Positions 8,762 through 19,905 of a DNA stretch of 64,000 nucleotides are shown here, in pieces. The position numbers and the translations under genes were made by a program. Positions within the stretch are counted from its first letter, which is position 1. Every line of letters starts with the position of its first letter. Origin of the DNA: Knufia peltigerae. Lineage: Eukaryota; Ascomycota; Eurotiomycetes; Chaetothyriales; Trichomeriaceae. Location: NCBI GenBank assembly GCA_030247855.1, contig JAPDRN010000064.1:1-64000 (forward strand). The letters run 5' to 3'. The notes beneath the pieces were generated by a model. The model had not been told where the DNA came from, did not search any database, and worked only from the letters and a program-made list of their open reading frames with translations.

Positions 8762-11520
8762 ATGGAGGCCACCAAAGACAAGGTATGAAAGAACGCAACT
8801 CCATTCCGTCAGAAGTATTACTCGTCACAGAAGTGTATGCACGAGCAGTGCCACCCAAGTGCTCATAACCTTCTCAATGAATTTGCTAACACTTGTAGAC
8901 CCCAGGATCTGGTGGTCACCGGAGCTCGGGCTCTACTTCCTTTGCCGCCATTGGAGCTGCGTTGATTCCCACAGCGATCACAGCAGGCATTTTTCTCCTT
9001 GGATTTATTCTTCTTCGAGCAAGATACAAGAACATATATGCACCACGAACGTACTTTCGTACCATCTCACGCAAGTACGTAGATCGATCGAGTGGATGAT
9101 TGGAACATGTTTGTGCTAATACCAATCAGGGATCGGACTCCCTCGTCCAGCCACACCTCCGTATCGTGGTATCACGACTTTAAAGCTCTTGACGACAAAT
9201 TTATCCTGCGTCATTCATCTCTAGAGGCATATCTATTCCTACGTTATCTGCGGATGATTGTTCTAGTCTGTGGTGTTGGATGTTTATTGACCTGGCCGGT
9301 CCTCTTCGCCGTGAATGCTTCTGGAGGTGGTGACTCAACGCAATTAGACAGAATCTCTTTCAGCAATGTCTCCAAAACTGAGAGACTATATGCACATGCT
9401 GTAATTGCGTGGGTCTTCTTCGGTATGTTTCCCTAATGCCACTTGAGGAATCCTTGCTGATGTGCATAGCCTTCATCTTGTTGCTCATTACTCGAGAGAG
9501 ACTTTTCATTGTTGGACTTCGTCAAGCTTATCAGACTATACCCTTGAATAACACTCGACTATCAGCCAGAGTGGTGATGTTTCTCGCTGTGCCGCCTGAT
9601 GGACTTCGACCTGAAAATCTTCAACGATACTTTGGTAAAGATGCAGTCAGGTCTTGGCCAGCATCAAAGTTGGGTCAATTGGAGAGCAAAGTGGGCAAGA
9701 GAAACAGCCAAGTCGACAAGCTTGAGGAAGCCGAGTTGGACTTTCTGCGAAAAGCGAATAAGAAAGGTCATGATACCAGAAATGGCCGTGACGGTACAAC
9801 TGTTGCTACAAGTGCAGAGGACCATCGGCCTGTTCACCGCACACACTATGTTCTTGGGGATAAAACCGACAGCATATCGCATCTGCAAGAAGAAATAACA
9901 TCTATGGCCTCTGATGTGGACAAGATGCGTCAAGCTGGTGTGAACGAATCGAACATAAGACATGGAGCTGTATTTGTGGAATTTAAAGACCAAGCGGCTG
10001 CGCATTTGGCCTTCCAGCAGGTACGACACGCTTCGCCACTCTCGTTACAGCCAAAATTTGTTGGTGTACAACCGAAAGAAGTGCTTTGGCAGAACCTCAA
10101 CCTGGATCCCTCGTTGCGGATCTCTTACTCTTACCTTGCCATAGCGCTAGCACTCGCTACCATAATCCTCTGGTCTATTCCCGTGGGTATCATCGGAACG
10201 ATCTCGAACATCAATTACCTGACGGATAAGTTCCACTGGCTCCGATTCATCAATAAGCTTCCTGAACCAGTTTTGGCACTTCTGACCGGACTCGTACCAC
10301 CACTATTACTCAGCACCGTCGTGTCCTACGTGCCATACTTTTTCAAGTATGTGGCGACACTATCTGGGCAACCCACCAGCATTGAAGTCAACAAGTGGGC
10401 TCAAAATTGGTATTTCGTCTTTCAAGTCGTCCAAGTTTTCCTTATAACCACATTTTCATCCGGGGCGGCTGCTGTAGCCAACAAGGTAGCCAACGAACCA
10501 ACCTCGGTCCCAACGCTGCTCGCAAAGAATCTCCCAAAGGCTTCGAACTTCTACCTGACCTACTTTATCATTCAGGGCCTGGGTACCGCGTCCAAGAACA
10601 TCATCAACTACTCGGATCTTTTCTCGTACCTGTTTTTCTACTACGTCATGAACAAGACTCCACGACAAAAGTTCAATACGTACACGCAGATGAAAGGAAT
10701 CAGTTGGTTCAATGTCTATCCCAAATTCACCAACCTCGCGGTGATTGCAATAGCATATTCATGCATTGCACCCCTGGTACTGGGATTTGCCGGCATTGGA
10801 ATATTTCTGTTTTATTTGAGTTACCGCTACAACTTGCTCTACGTGATCCAAGTCAAGTCAGAGACGCGAGGCGAGAGCTACACTAGAGCCCTCCAGCATC
10901 TTATGACGGCATTGTATCTGGCGGAACTGTGCTTGATCGGCCTGTTTGGCATTAAGAAAGCCCCAGGTCCCTCGACAATGATGTCGATACTTTTGGTATT
11001 GACCGCACTCTATCATTTCACCGTCAACAAATATCTCACGCCTCTCGAGACCTATATGCCAGTGGATGTCCTCTCAAATGACGAGGAGGAGGAACGGCCT
11101 CTCCTGGGTTCCCAGGGAGACATGACGCAGCGTTCTCGGATACATAGATTTGGGGCCGGGAAAGTCCCTCCGATCTTGCTCGACCCACTGGCTGCGTTCC
11201 TCGAGCCTCACATCTTTGCTTCACAAGAGGCTCTTCGACCGTGGCTCCAAGACCCTGAGGGAGAGTTCGAGGAGTCAGTCTCGTACACCGATGAGCAATT
11301 GAGGAATGCATATCTCAACCCGGCATTGACCTCGAAAACGCCCAAGATCTGGATCCCGAGAGACTCCAAGGGTGTCTCGAAGCAGCTGGTCGGTGAGAAT
11401 GAAAGTTCTGGGCTGACTAGCACGGATGAAGGGGCAGAGCTGAGTGCATCGAATGAGATTATCTGGAACCAGAATGACTTTACAAGTGTGCCTATTTTCA
11501 AAGAGGCAACCAGGTATTAA
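8762..11520 (+). CDS. CSC1/OSCA (DUF221) family osmosensitive cation channel
   Basis: Four exons (8762-8782, 8899-9074, 9130-9422, 9470-11520) give 846 residues. The first exon encodes only seven residues, chosen because its ATG and GTATGA donor join in frame to the first hydrophobic exon. Features in order: an N-terminal membrane helix (residues about 18-45), the YAPRTY motif following it, two further helices, a cytosolic domain with the PENLQRYFG-like segment and an RRM-like fold (GAVFVEFKDQAAAHLAFQ), then the pore block of about eight helices beginning at ISYSYLAIALALATIILWSIPVG, and a C-terminal acidic cytosolic tail. Family members are calcium-permeable, mechanically or osmotically gated channels of the plasma membrane or ER (established). 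No cluster relation to the neighbours is apparent. Confidence 0.9.
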
Positions 11521-12324
11521 TAAGCTTGTGGTGGTGATGTCAGTCAATGGCATAGATTGATTGGGTTTGATATGTTACACAAATGCTCAAATACGACTTT
11601 TTAGACACACGAGGGTTGATGAAAATTGGTATACAAGGATTGAACGCCTACCGAAATGAGTTAAGTTTGGACTTGTACATGAACGTGTCCAGCCAGCCTT
11701 CAACCATCGACCTCATCAAGCCCCAAGCCACATGCAGACATTCGTCCATTCAGCGCGATCAACAATTCCACATGATTTCAGCTCGTCTTACATATTACTA
11801 CGTCCACTAGAGCCAACCATTGAAACATTCAAAAGTACATTTCCAACTGTAAGACCTCAGCAACCCTCTTTTTCATTTTTGTGAAATGTTCAAAGGGATC
11901 GGATTGGACCATTTTTTGTTTCAACTCCGGTCATCACATCTCGATAGCCACACACGACCTGACAGACCTGACAAGAGAAAAGGCAGCGTGTAACACAAAA
12001 TGGCTTTGGTGGCCGGCTGTTTCTGACCACTTTGTGTATTGTCGTCGCCGTCACAACACGGTGAGAGTTGAATTACGGTTGCATTGACCATCGACCGGTA
12101 TTTACACCACACAGTTCGTCGGAGACTTCAGTCTGAGGTTCTCGTTTTGCTCCGCCTTGGGGTATTTTAAATATACCTGATCAACCCCCCCCTCGTCCCA
12201 TACATCCATAGATTGTCTTTTTTTTTGGACCCATCCAACCTACCGGGCTTTTTCCATACAGAAAGTACACACGCATTGTTGTCATTGTCAAGTCACAGTG
12301 TCAATTACCTGCCAGGAAAAAAAA
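11521..12324. other. Intergenic with TATA-like element
   Basis: No ORF looks coding. A near-palindromic TATA-like string (GGTATTTTAAATATACC, 12161-12177) lies about 150 bp before the ATG of the repeat-protein gene, followed by C- and T-rich DNA, a typical fungal core promoter layout. Confidence 0.4.
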
Positions 12325-12871
12325 ATGTCTTTTACAAATCAAAACGATGGATCCTCCCTATTCAGTCGTCTCACTCATGTCTCTTTCCCATCCTCGTCCG
12401 AACCAAAGACGAGCTCATCATTGTCGTCGTCGTCGTCGTCGATCACAACCACTTCGACCTCTGCAAAGTTATCCACGCCGAACAGACAACAAAACCATCA
12501 GAGGGCCAGATACTCCAAAGACCGTCAAGGTTTCGACTTTACATCGACATACCCTTACTCTTGTGATGATAGACACAACACCAACGCCGTGAACAACGGA
12601 GGTGCTGAAATTGTGGATATGGATCTTTCAGGACAGATCTTGGGGCTTCGCAATCTCAACCTTCGATACGCAAAGGATGGTAAAGGTCATGACTTGAGTA
12701 CGAGTTACGATTACTACAACAACAACAACAACAACAACAACAACNNNNNNNNNNAACAATACACCATTGTCGACCGAGGCAACCCCAACGATTGTTGAAA
12801 CCGTGAATCTTAGGTATGCAAAAGATGGAAAAGGTCATGACTTTACACTGTCGTATCCCTACAATCAATAG
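12325..12871 (+). CDS. Unrecognised Asn/Ser-rich protein with three copies of an 18-residue motif (interrupted by assembly gap)
   Basis: I do not recognise this protein. From the ATG at 12325 the frame is open to the N-run at 12745; after the gap a frame reading NNTPLSTEATPTIVET continues to a TAG ending at 12871. The two frames differ by one base, as expected if the 10-N gap is a placeholder within an (AAC)n tract. Three modules share R-Y-[SA]-K-D-x-x-G-x-D-[FL]-[TS]-x-[ST]-Y-x-Y: one at residues 62-78, one starting at residue 113 (LRYAKDGKGHD), and one after the gap (LRYAKDGKGHDF) at the C-terminus. Copies two and three are nearly identical as protein but differ at several synonymous bases, which suggests selection on the peptide. 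The N-terminal third is Ser/Thr-rich, with a serine run. There is no signal peptide, membrane helix or KR processing site. Confidence 0.6.
12713..12761 (+). repeat. (AAC)n microsatellite spanning the assembly gap
   Basis: CAA/AAC units flank ten N at 12745-12754 and encode poly-Asn. The gap most likely marks a collapsed or unresolved repeat of unknown length; the present length breaks the reading frame. Confidence 0.9.
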
Positions 12872-13068
12872 ATAAGTAATAAAAAAAAATAGAGAATAAT
12901 AACGCAAGATAGCTCAGTTCGAAACTCGTTTTCATCATTCGTTAATATCTAAACATATGTACTGCTTACGGTGTGCGACACCCGCTCAAAAAGATTATTA
13001 AAAAAAGCACCATCACCATCAGCATCAGCATCACCTCCTTTGTCCAAGGTGTACAACATAACAACCCT

Positions 13069-15253
13069 TCAAACGCCCTTTTTGAGAAGTGGCGTCTTTT
13101 CCATTCCATTCTTGTCCTTGTTCTTGTTCGAACTCTTTCTCATGGCATCATCCTCGTGCTCAGCCACGACCTCAATCGAGGCCATATTGTTTGCTTTGAC
13201 GACGACGGGCTTCGTCGCCACAACTGATGCCAAGGACAACCACTCCTTGACCACACCTCGGTAGTCCTTGGCCCGGTAAGGCTCGAAGAGTTCCCTCAGC
13301 CAACCCGGTTTGCGCCAATACTTCAAACCGAGGTCCCTCAGGAGGGTATCCATATAGGGGACCTGGTCGAAGACCAAGTCGGGGAAGAATCGACCGTGAC
13401 CAAAGGGGGCTCGGAATTTGGAGAATCTCGACATGAGGGCGGATTCATCGTACACGGTGTCCCGGTCGATCTTGGACTCGAAGTGGCCGTTCAGGTAGGC
13501 GTAGTCCCATAGGCACTGCAACTCCATGCGGGGAGTGTTGGCGAGGTTGCTGAACATGCCGATGAAAACGAGGTCGTGCTTGCCGTCTGCGGTTGGACCC
13601 GGAGGTGCGATCCCTCGGTACAACCGAAAGGGGGTGTATTTGACCTCGGCGTCGACCCCCGGGTTGTAAGGTTGTACGGTGTTGCTGCTCGGTGACATAA
13701 AGGGGCCAGACGTGAGACGTGGAAACATGATCGAAAGTTTTTCGTCGGCGGCGCGGTCGAGGCTGGCCCAAAAGTCGTGCTGGGATCTTGTGAACGTCGT
13801 AGACGGGATGCCCAGATCGCTGTGCGTCGAGGTCGGTGAAAAGGTCACGGTAGGTTTGGCCGAGAATCCTGTCGCGGTGATCACGGCGTCGACTTGGATT
13901 ATTGACGGATCACTTGTACGGCTGCCAGTACCAGGTGGGTCACGGGGATCGGTAGAAGAAGACGGCTTGAATGTGATGTGACCTTTAGAGAGGTGATCAA
14001 TGTCTTCTCGATGCACTCGGACCTGTCCGGACTTGACCATTTCATAAATATCCTTTTCGAAATTGTAAACACCAGACGCTGTGCCATACCAGAATGGACT
14101 ATGAGCATAAATTAGCATGGGAAGGGCAAGACAAGAAACTCGCATGTTATGAATCAGAGGTAACAGACACTCACCTCTGCTCTGGCTCCAAGACTCTAGT
14201 CCGCTCGTCGTTACGCATGCCGCAATCTTGAATCGTCGCCTCGTGAAGGTTTGCCCAGAACTTTTGAGCGACGAATTTACCGACGGAGGTCGAGTGCACA
14301 AAGTACCGAAACTTGTCGAAACCGTCGTCCCACAGGCACGGGCTGAAAAAGGACACCGCGCGCCGTGCAGGTAGAAACTCTCTCGGGACCGTAAAAGGGC
14401 CGATCTTCGTGTGGCTCGGAAACACCCATTCGGGACCCTTGCCTGACTTGCGGATGATCCATTCGACCTGTCGACCTGCCTTGCCTGCGGCCTGGACGGA
14501 ATCGTACGCCGACTTGCCGCCGCCGAGGACCGCCACCGTCTCGACGTTCTCGTTGGCAAAGAGCAGGTCCCCCTTAAAACCCAGCTCTGCCGAATGGATT
14601 ATGGGTCCTCCAAAGTCTTCGGAGCCCTCGAGGGTCGGTCGGTGTGGGAGATTGGTGATGCCGGTGGCGACGAGCAGTTTCTTGGTGGTGTATTCGGTCT
14701 GAGAGGCGCCGCCGGTGGTTGCTGCGGAAGTAGTAACGGTCTTAAGAACCCAGCCCCGTGCACCCTCGAGCCGCGAGATGTCATTGACTTGTGTGTCAAA
14801 GTCGATGATGCTCAACAACTTGGAACGCTCTGCGTAGGCTTTGTAGTACTCGTGCATGACATCGCCAGTAGGATGCTGACCATCTTGGATGCCGAATCCA
14901 TCGTGCATAGGAAAGTCGGAAAAGTCAATACCACCACGAAGGTTGTTTGTCTTGAGACTCGGATAGATGTTTTGTTTGGACCATACTCCGCCTAGAGTTT
15001 GGTTCTATCCAGCATGATTAAGTCAGCGGCGATGCTCGAAATTATGGATGGCAGACTTGTGACCGGGCCGCTTTGTCAAGGCTGAAACATACCGCATCTA
15101 GAACCTTGACTTTGGCCTCGGGCTCGCACTCGAGGATGGTCTTTGCAGCGCATAACCCTGAAGGGCCTGTTGGAAAATATCAATGTCGTTCCAAACCAAA
15201 GTCTCGGGAGGGAGGGAGACAGTACCAGCGCCAATTATGAGATAGTCAAACAT
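13069..15253 (-). CDS. FAD-dependent monooxygenase, FMO-like
   Basis: Four exons (15253-15226, 15166-15093, 15004-14175, 14098-13069) close in frame to 653 residues. The short first exon encodes the beginning of the FAD-binding Rossmann fold, and the splice completes GAGPSG (residues 8-13), which supports the model. A second dinucleotide site (VLGGGKSAYDS) follows for NADPH, with an ITATGFS segment resembling the conserved TGY/TGF element of flavin monooxygenases. The C-terminal part, with LVFIGMFSNLAN, matches fungal dimethylaniline-monooxygenase-like proteins of about 600 residues. Such enzymes oxygenate N, S or ketone groups of small molecules; the substrate here is unknown. It is the first gene of an accessory block with an RTA1-like protein and a Zn2Cys6 regulator, all on the minus strand. 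Confidence 0.88.
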
Positions 15254-16345
15254 CGCGAGAGAGCGCTCTGTCTCGATCTATTCAGCGCGAATCTGAATCT
15301 CAATCTTGTCGCATAGGGAGTGTAAGTGATGGTAAGTCGCGACAAGACGCAGAGAACAAGAATGAGATAGGCGACACATGGTTTTTGTGTGAAGTGAGAT
15401 TTAATTCACAACGACAGCCTCACTCGTATAGCGCGTCCCGGGACAATGAGCAGTGGAATTCGATGTACGCCCGGGCTCCAATAGGCAGGCGGCATGCTCT
15501 GGATGTACGTGACTTAGAGAGAGAGAGAGTTGTGAATTCACCACCGTGGGACTGTTGCATTCAATGATTCTTGGCCTGAGTAAGCCCGAGAGGATCTAAG
15601 CTTGTAAGCTGATTCCTTGGATCTTTCAAGTATTGAACTTAGTGGGTGAGAGGCGCTGATAGGCTTCTGCACGTGCATTCGTTTATCATCTCGATCGGTA
15701 ACAGTATCTTATGAATAAAAAGGATGTTGCCGGTTCGATAGCCTGACCCATGCACAGACTTGATCGCGCGCAAAAGCCTTAACCGAGTACCGAAGAGCCC
15801 TTGATTACGCTCTGTACGAGAAGGATTGAAGATGAATGTAGGTTGACGTACACACAAGACCAATAGGCGAGATGTCGGTTCAGACCCCATTGACGGTCCA
15901 CTCCACCTGCTTATGCGCCGCCTTTTTTTAGCCCTCGTTGATGGCCAGATCGATTATGGCGTGCACGGTTTTGTGGTAACAGAACAGATATTTGATAACC
16001 TTATCAGGCTTCTCAATATGGGATTCGAGTGGACAAGACAAAGTTGCACATCCTTTCTTATCGCCTGATTTGTGTATACTTTCAAGCTATCATGAAGAAA
16101 GCAAATCGCTCAATAAACAGGGAGAAAATTATTGCCTGATTGACTTAAGTTGCAAAGTAATGGCTCTGTGGCTGCCTGTAACTGAAAGCGAGTGCGCGGA
16201 GACTGTGAGATCTGTGTCTAATGTACAATGACTCTCGGTGCCTTGGTATGTTAATCATTGAAATGTTTGTTGGACTGTCTTTTCTTTTGGTGATTTCCTG
16301 TCCAAGATCTGATTCAGGAGTTGTTGACTTGCTTGGATATAGCTC
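15254..16345. other. Intergenic, 1.1 kb
   Basis: Promoter of the monooxygenase and 3' region of the RTA1-like gene. A short GA tract lies near 15520. No gene or RNA recognised. Confidence 0.4.
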
Positions 16346-17427
16346 TCAATGTGCGCCGCTAGATGGCCTTTTGGATTGCTGTTCTTGCTGCATGCCTTGC
16401 ATAGAGAACAACACTTCACGTTCATTGTTGAGCTTTGCTTCCGTCTTCCATCGACCGCTCATTAAAGGAAAGAAAAGGCCCGGGTGAAATAGGGTCAGCG
16501 TAGCTGCAGCCAATGCCACCATCCTGGATGACGAATCAGTCAAGAGCATCCTAGAAGGGGTAGTCGTAGGCTCACTAACATTCCATCGAGGATCAAGAAT
16601 TCATCTTCTTTTCTCATCAGCGAGTTTCCCCAGCCGCCAGCCATTTCGGGTATACTGTTGGCAGCAGGGACGTATTAGCGAGTCGTCCCTCTTCCATCTG
16701 ATTAAGCAAAGAGAAAGTTGGCTTACCGATATATGCAGCGAATTAACACGGCAATGAAAGCAAAAATCTCTGCAACACAAAAGAGTCGGAACCTTGTGTG
16801 GTCGATTGACATGCTCTTTCTTGGACGCTCGGCTCGTTTGAGGTACCTGATGGCGAAATCCAAAGCGAGAAGGCTGCAAATCACCATGGTAACGACTTGT
16901 ATCCCAATGCCCGCTATCATTGTATCGTTGCCAACTTTCAGCAATGTCGGGTCGTCGCTTTTAGCGCTGCCTGCTATTGCGCCACCTGCTGCCTGAACCA
17001 CAATGGAGAATATATCGCATCCAATGAAGACCCAGGTGTATAGTCTTGGTTTTAATCTTGAATGTTGAGGACCAAGGTAGAGGACAATATGTTTGAGGGA
17101 GAGGTATATGCCAGCCGCAATGAAGGATGGAGCGATGATCAAGCACACAATTTGCTGACTGAATGCTGATCTATTCCAAACGTTGTGGCGCAGTTTGATA
17201 CGCCCGATATAGCCCACGAGTTCCATGATACAACCGGCGGCCAAGGCGATCATGAAGGTCCACGTACGGAAGAACACACCGAGGGCCAGTTGCAACAAAG
17301 CGCAGATACCAAACACCACGGCGAGTGTATAATTTGCAGGAGCATTAGGGATATAGCCATATGTTGTCCCCGACACCGGGCATGCTGGTGACACTGTGGT
17401 ACAGTTGTGAAATTTGCCTGAGGTCAT
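16346..17427 (-). CDS. RTA1-like seven-helix membrane protein (lipid-translocating exporter family)
   Basis: Three exons (17427-16727, 16654-16580, 16523-16346) give 317 residues, a normal length for the RTA1/RSB1 family. Family hallmarks cross both splice joins: LIRCIYR|IPEMAGGWGNSLMRKE, then EFLILDGM|MVALAAATLTLFHPG. About seven membrane segments are visible, beginning at YTLAVVFGICALLQLALG. Known members confer resistance to 7-aminocholesterol or act as sphingoid-base exporters or flippases; many fungal copies are of unknown substrate and sit beside metabolic genes. It lies between the FMO-like enzyme and a Zn2Cys6 regulator. A CGG-N7-CCG element within a perfect hairpin lies about 175 bp upstream of its ATG. 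Confidence 0.9.
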
Positions 17428-17884
17428 TCTTGCTGCTAAAAAAGCTGTATATTGAAATATGTCCGCTCACATTGATATTGCAGCAGACGCGAACGGCCTG
17501 ATATATGTCTTTGTTTCACAATAAGGGACTAGGTTGCATTATCTCGCCAACCATTGCAATATGGCTGTGACCTAGCCAATGCGTTGAGTGCCAAACTGTA
17601 CGCGGACATTCTCCGCGTACCGCGTACCGCGGGAATTGTCGATGGATTCTTCAACTCTTATTGGCCAAGATCAACTCCTCAAGCCTTGTGGTGCACGCCA
17701 ACGAGGCGCTGAGGTGGTGACACATCTCGTTGTACGCTCGCAAGTCGTGGGGGTAGTTCACGCTCGTAAGGAGCACAGCATGAGTCACAGCATGAGTTGA
17801 AGGCGCAGCAGGTCGTGCATACACAAAGAACATTCCAAGTACGTGGTAGGTTCGCCGGCTATCATAACTGGAAGACTTCGCCTT
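17428..17884. promoter_or_regulatory. RTA1-like gene promoter
   Basis: 457 bp holding the hairpin and CGG/CCG site annotated separately, and otherwise no gene. Confidence 0.4.
17598..17620. promoter_or_regulatory. Perfect 9-bp inverted repeat containing CGG-N7-CCG
   Basis: GTACGCGGA and TCCGCGTAC flank a 5-base loop; within them CGG (17603-17605) and CCG (17613-17615) are 7 bases apart. A further CGCGTACCGCGG string follows directly. Everted or inverted CGG pairs are the target class of Zn2Cys6 dimers (established). A Zn2Cys6 gene is the next gene upstream, so autoregulation or cluster control is a reasonable inference. Confidence 0.45.
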
Positions 17885-19151
17885 CTACGCCAATGCAGGC
17901 AGACCAACTTGCTGATGGACCCACGAAATCGCGGGATCCCACTGTGGCTTTAAAGGTTTCAGGACCATCGACAGCTCGGTGACCAGCATTTTCCCGCATG
18001 ACTTTCCCCACCAGCGGTTCTCACCGAGTCTGTCCAGCAAAATGGCCCAATGCATGATCGCAAGCATGGCAACTGGTTCGCGATTACTTATCGCGTCGAT
18101 AATAGAGCCCTCTAGTGTTGCCAGCCACCTCAAACAAACCACGTTGTCGGCGTCAGAGTTCCAGAGGAAACATTGCTCCAGCTTTTCGATTGCAGCAAGA
18201 TTTGACTCGTGGTAAGATACGGCCTTTTGGGGAGAAGAAGAAGGGTCGGAGCAAAGTAACCGATACCCTTCGTCATTGGCCAAGCGCAGGTGATCCATGG
18301 CTGTTCTATGTGCGTGGTCCAACTCCTCTCGGGGCACATTTGGCATTTGTCGGGCGACCAACCCCTGAAAAGCACCGGTGCTCAGCCACGTCCGCGACGA
18401 GGCAAAGATGGAAACCACACCCTGCAGGAGCCCAAACATAGTAGGGAGCCCTTCTCGGATGTTTGTGAGGTCATTATCGCGTGACAAGTGATACGGCAGA
18501 GCCAGGGCAAGCGCCATGTTCAAGACGGAGAAGGCAAACATGGCTTGGTGATTGGCTGCCGTCACTGTGAGATTGCTTGCCTGGAAGGTGTTGATGGCCA
18601 AATTTTGATACTCCAAGGCGGCAAGTTGGTAGGCACGGGACCTGGTGGGACTTGTGGTCGTAGCAACGTGTAGAGCTGTTACGGAGAGGATGGCGTTGAG
18701 GAGAAAGTCGTATCTCAAGGCCTCTTGGGGCACCATCAGGCGCCAGACGTCGATATCGTCGGATGTGATTCTGAAGGTGCGGCAAGTGTCGGTTGACCAA
18801 CGATGAAAAAGCTCTAGCTCTAGAATTCTGTCACCGACGACTACGACTGATGCTTGAGGGCATTCCTCTGCTGCAGGCTGAGGTCTCGGCTGAGGCGAGT
18901 TTGTGTTTTGTGCAGGTAGCGCTAGACCACAGTCCACATTTCGAACCCGACAATTTGCACAGGGAGGGCCCAACTCGTCACACTGCTCTAGAGGTTAGTG
19001 GAGGACTGTAGTATGATAGGCTCGAGGGCAGTATTGTGGGCAGGCATAACGAGGGGGCTATGGTACCCGGTCAGCAGCTTACCTTGATATGCCGTTTCTT
19101 GCAGTTGATGCAACCAGTTCTTTTCTTCGAGTGAGGTCGTCTTTGAGCCAT
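17885..19151 (-). CDS. Zn2Cys6 transcription factor of the accessory block
   Basis: Two exons (19151-19083, 18982-17885) give 388 residues. The intron splits the zinc cluster: exon 1 ends after CINCKKRHIK and exon 2 begins with CDELGPPCANC. Spliced, the cluster reads C14, C17, C24, C31, C34, C41 (C-x2-C-x6-C-x6-C-x2-C-x6-C), which confirms the model. The remainder is a helical regulator body of the Upc2/sterol-uptake-control-like class (for example FHRWSTDTCRTFR, then LLNAILSVTALHVA), at a typical length for that class. It lies upstream of the RTA1-like gene and head-to-head with a membrane protein gene (754 bp between starts). Control of the neighbouring FMO, RTA1 and membrane protein genes is inferred from position and from the CGG/CCG hairpin at 17598-17620. 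Confidence 0.87.
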
Positions 19152-19905
19152 GAGAAGCCATTGAATAGGGGAAGGAAATGATTTCAAGTGAAGCGATAAA
19201 GACTAGGGAGTACACTGCTTTTGCTATGTTTGCGAGGCTGAAGTCTGTTGTCATTGCAAGAGTACAGTACATCGACTGATTTAGGTCTACAGTACAGAAT
19301 TTCCGGTCTGCCAAGCAATCGATGGGGGCAGTGCTTAAATCAGGGAGGCCCCTATTGGCAACCATCGGGCACTCTAGTTAAGCCCTGCGTAGGGACCATG
19401 CAAATGCCAGAATGCCCGAGTGATGCCTAGATCATCATTTTACAGTGCCCTGTGGACGCCTAAGGACAAGTGGGTGCAGAATGTACAAAATGTTCTACAT
19501 GTTCTCGCAGCATATATGCATAATCGGTATGGCATTTTCGGGTGCGGATCTTGAGGGACCCGAATTCTACCTTGGTTCTCCGTACAGGGTATATACTGTA
19601 CCTAGGTAAATGCATAGGACATAGTTGACTGACTCGAATCGAATGCTTCAGTTATTTTATTGTACGACCTCACGAATGGACAGATAATCGAGATTACGGC
19701 CTTGGGAAAATACTTTTCCTTACAAGTCTCTTGCACCTGTCATCATCATCACCATCATCCTTGTTGTATTCCCTCGAATTGCTCTAGCTTGCACTTTTTC
19801 CTTCTTCATCAACTCTTTCTGAACACAAGCATTGATACTGTACCAGTTTAAATCTATTCCAAAAACATTGCACATTGTGTTTTCTTTCTTTTTCTGTATC
19901 GCCTG
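19152..19905. promoter_or_regulatory. Divergent promoter, regulator / membrane protein
   Basis: Shared upstream region of two divergent genes. It contains a CTGTACCTAGGTA motif near 19598, of the kind also found in the gene-poor stretches at 37.5 and 41.6 kb. No gene seen. Confidence 0.4.

Noticed and set aside
12325..12871. Interpretation of the repeat protein as a kexin-processed RiPP precursor
   Set aside because: No signal peptide and no KR/RR sites between the repeats, both expected for that class.
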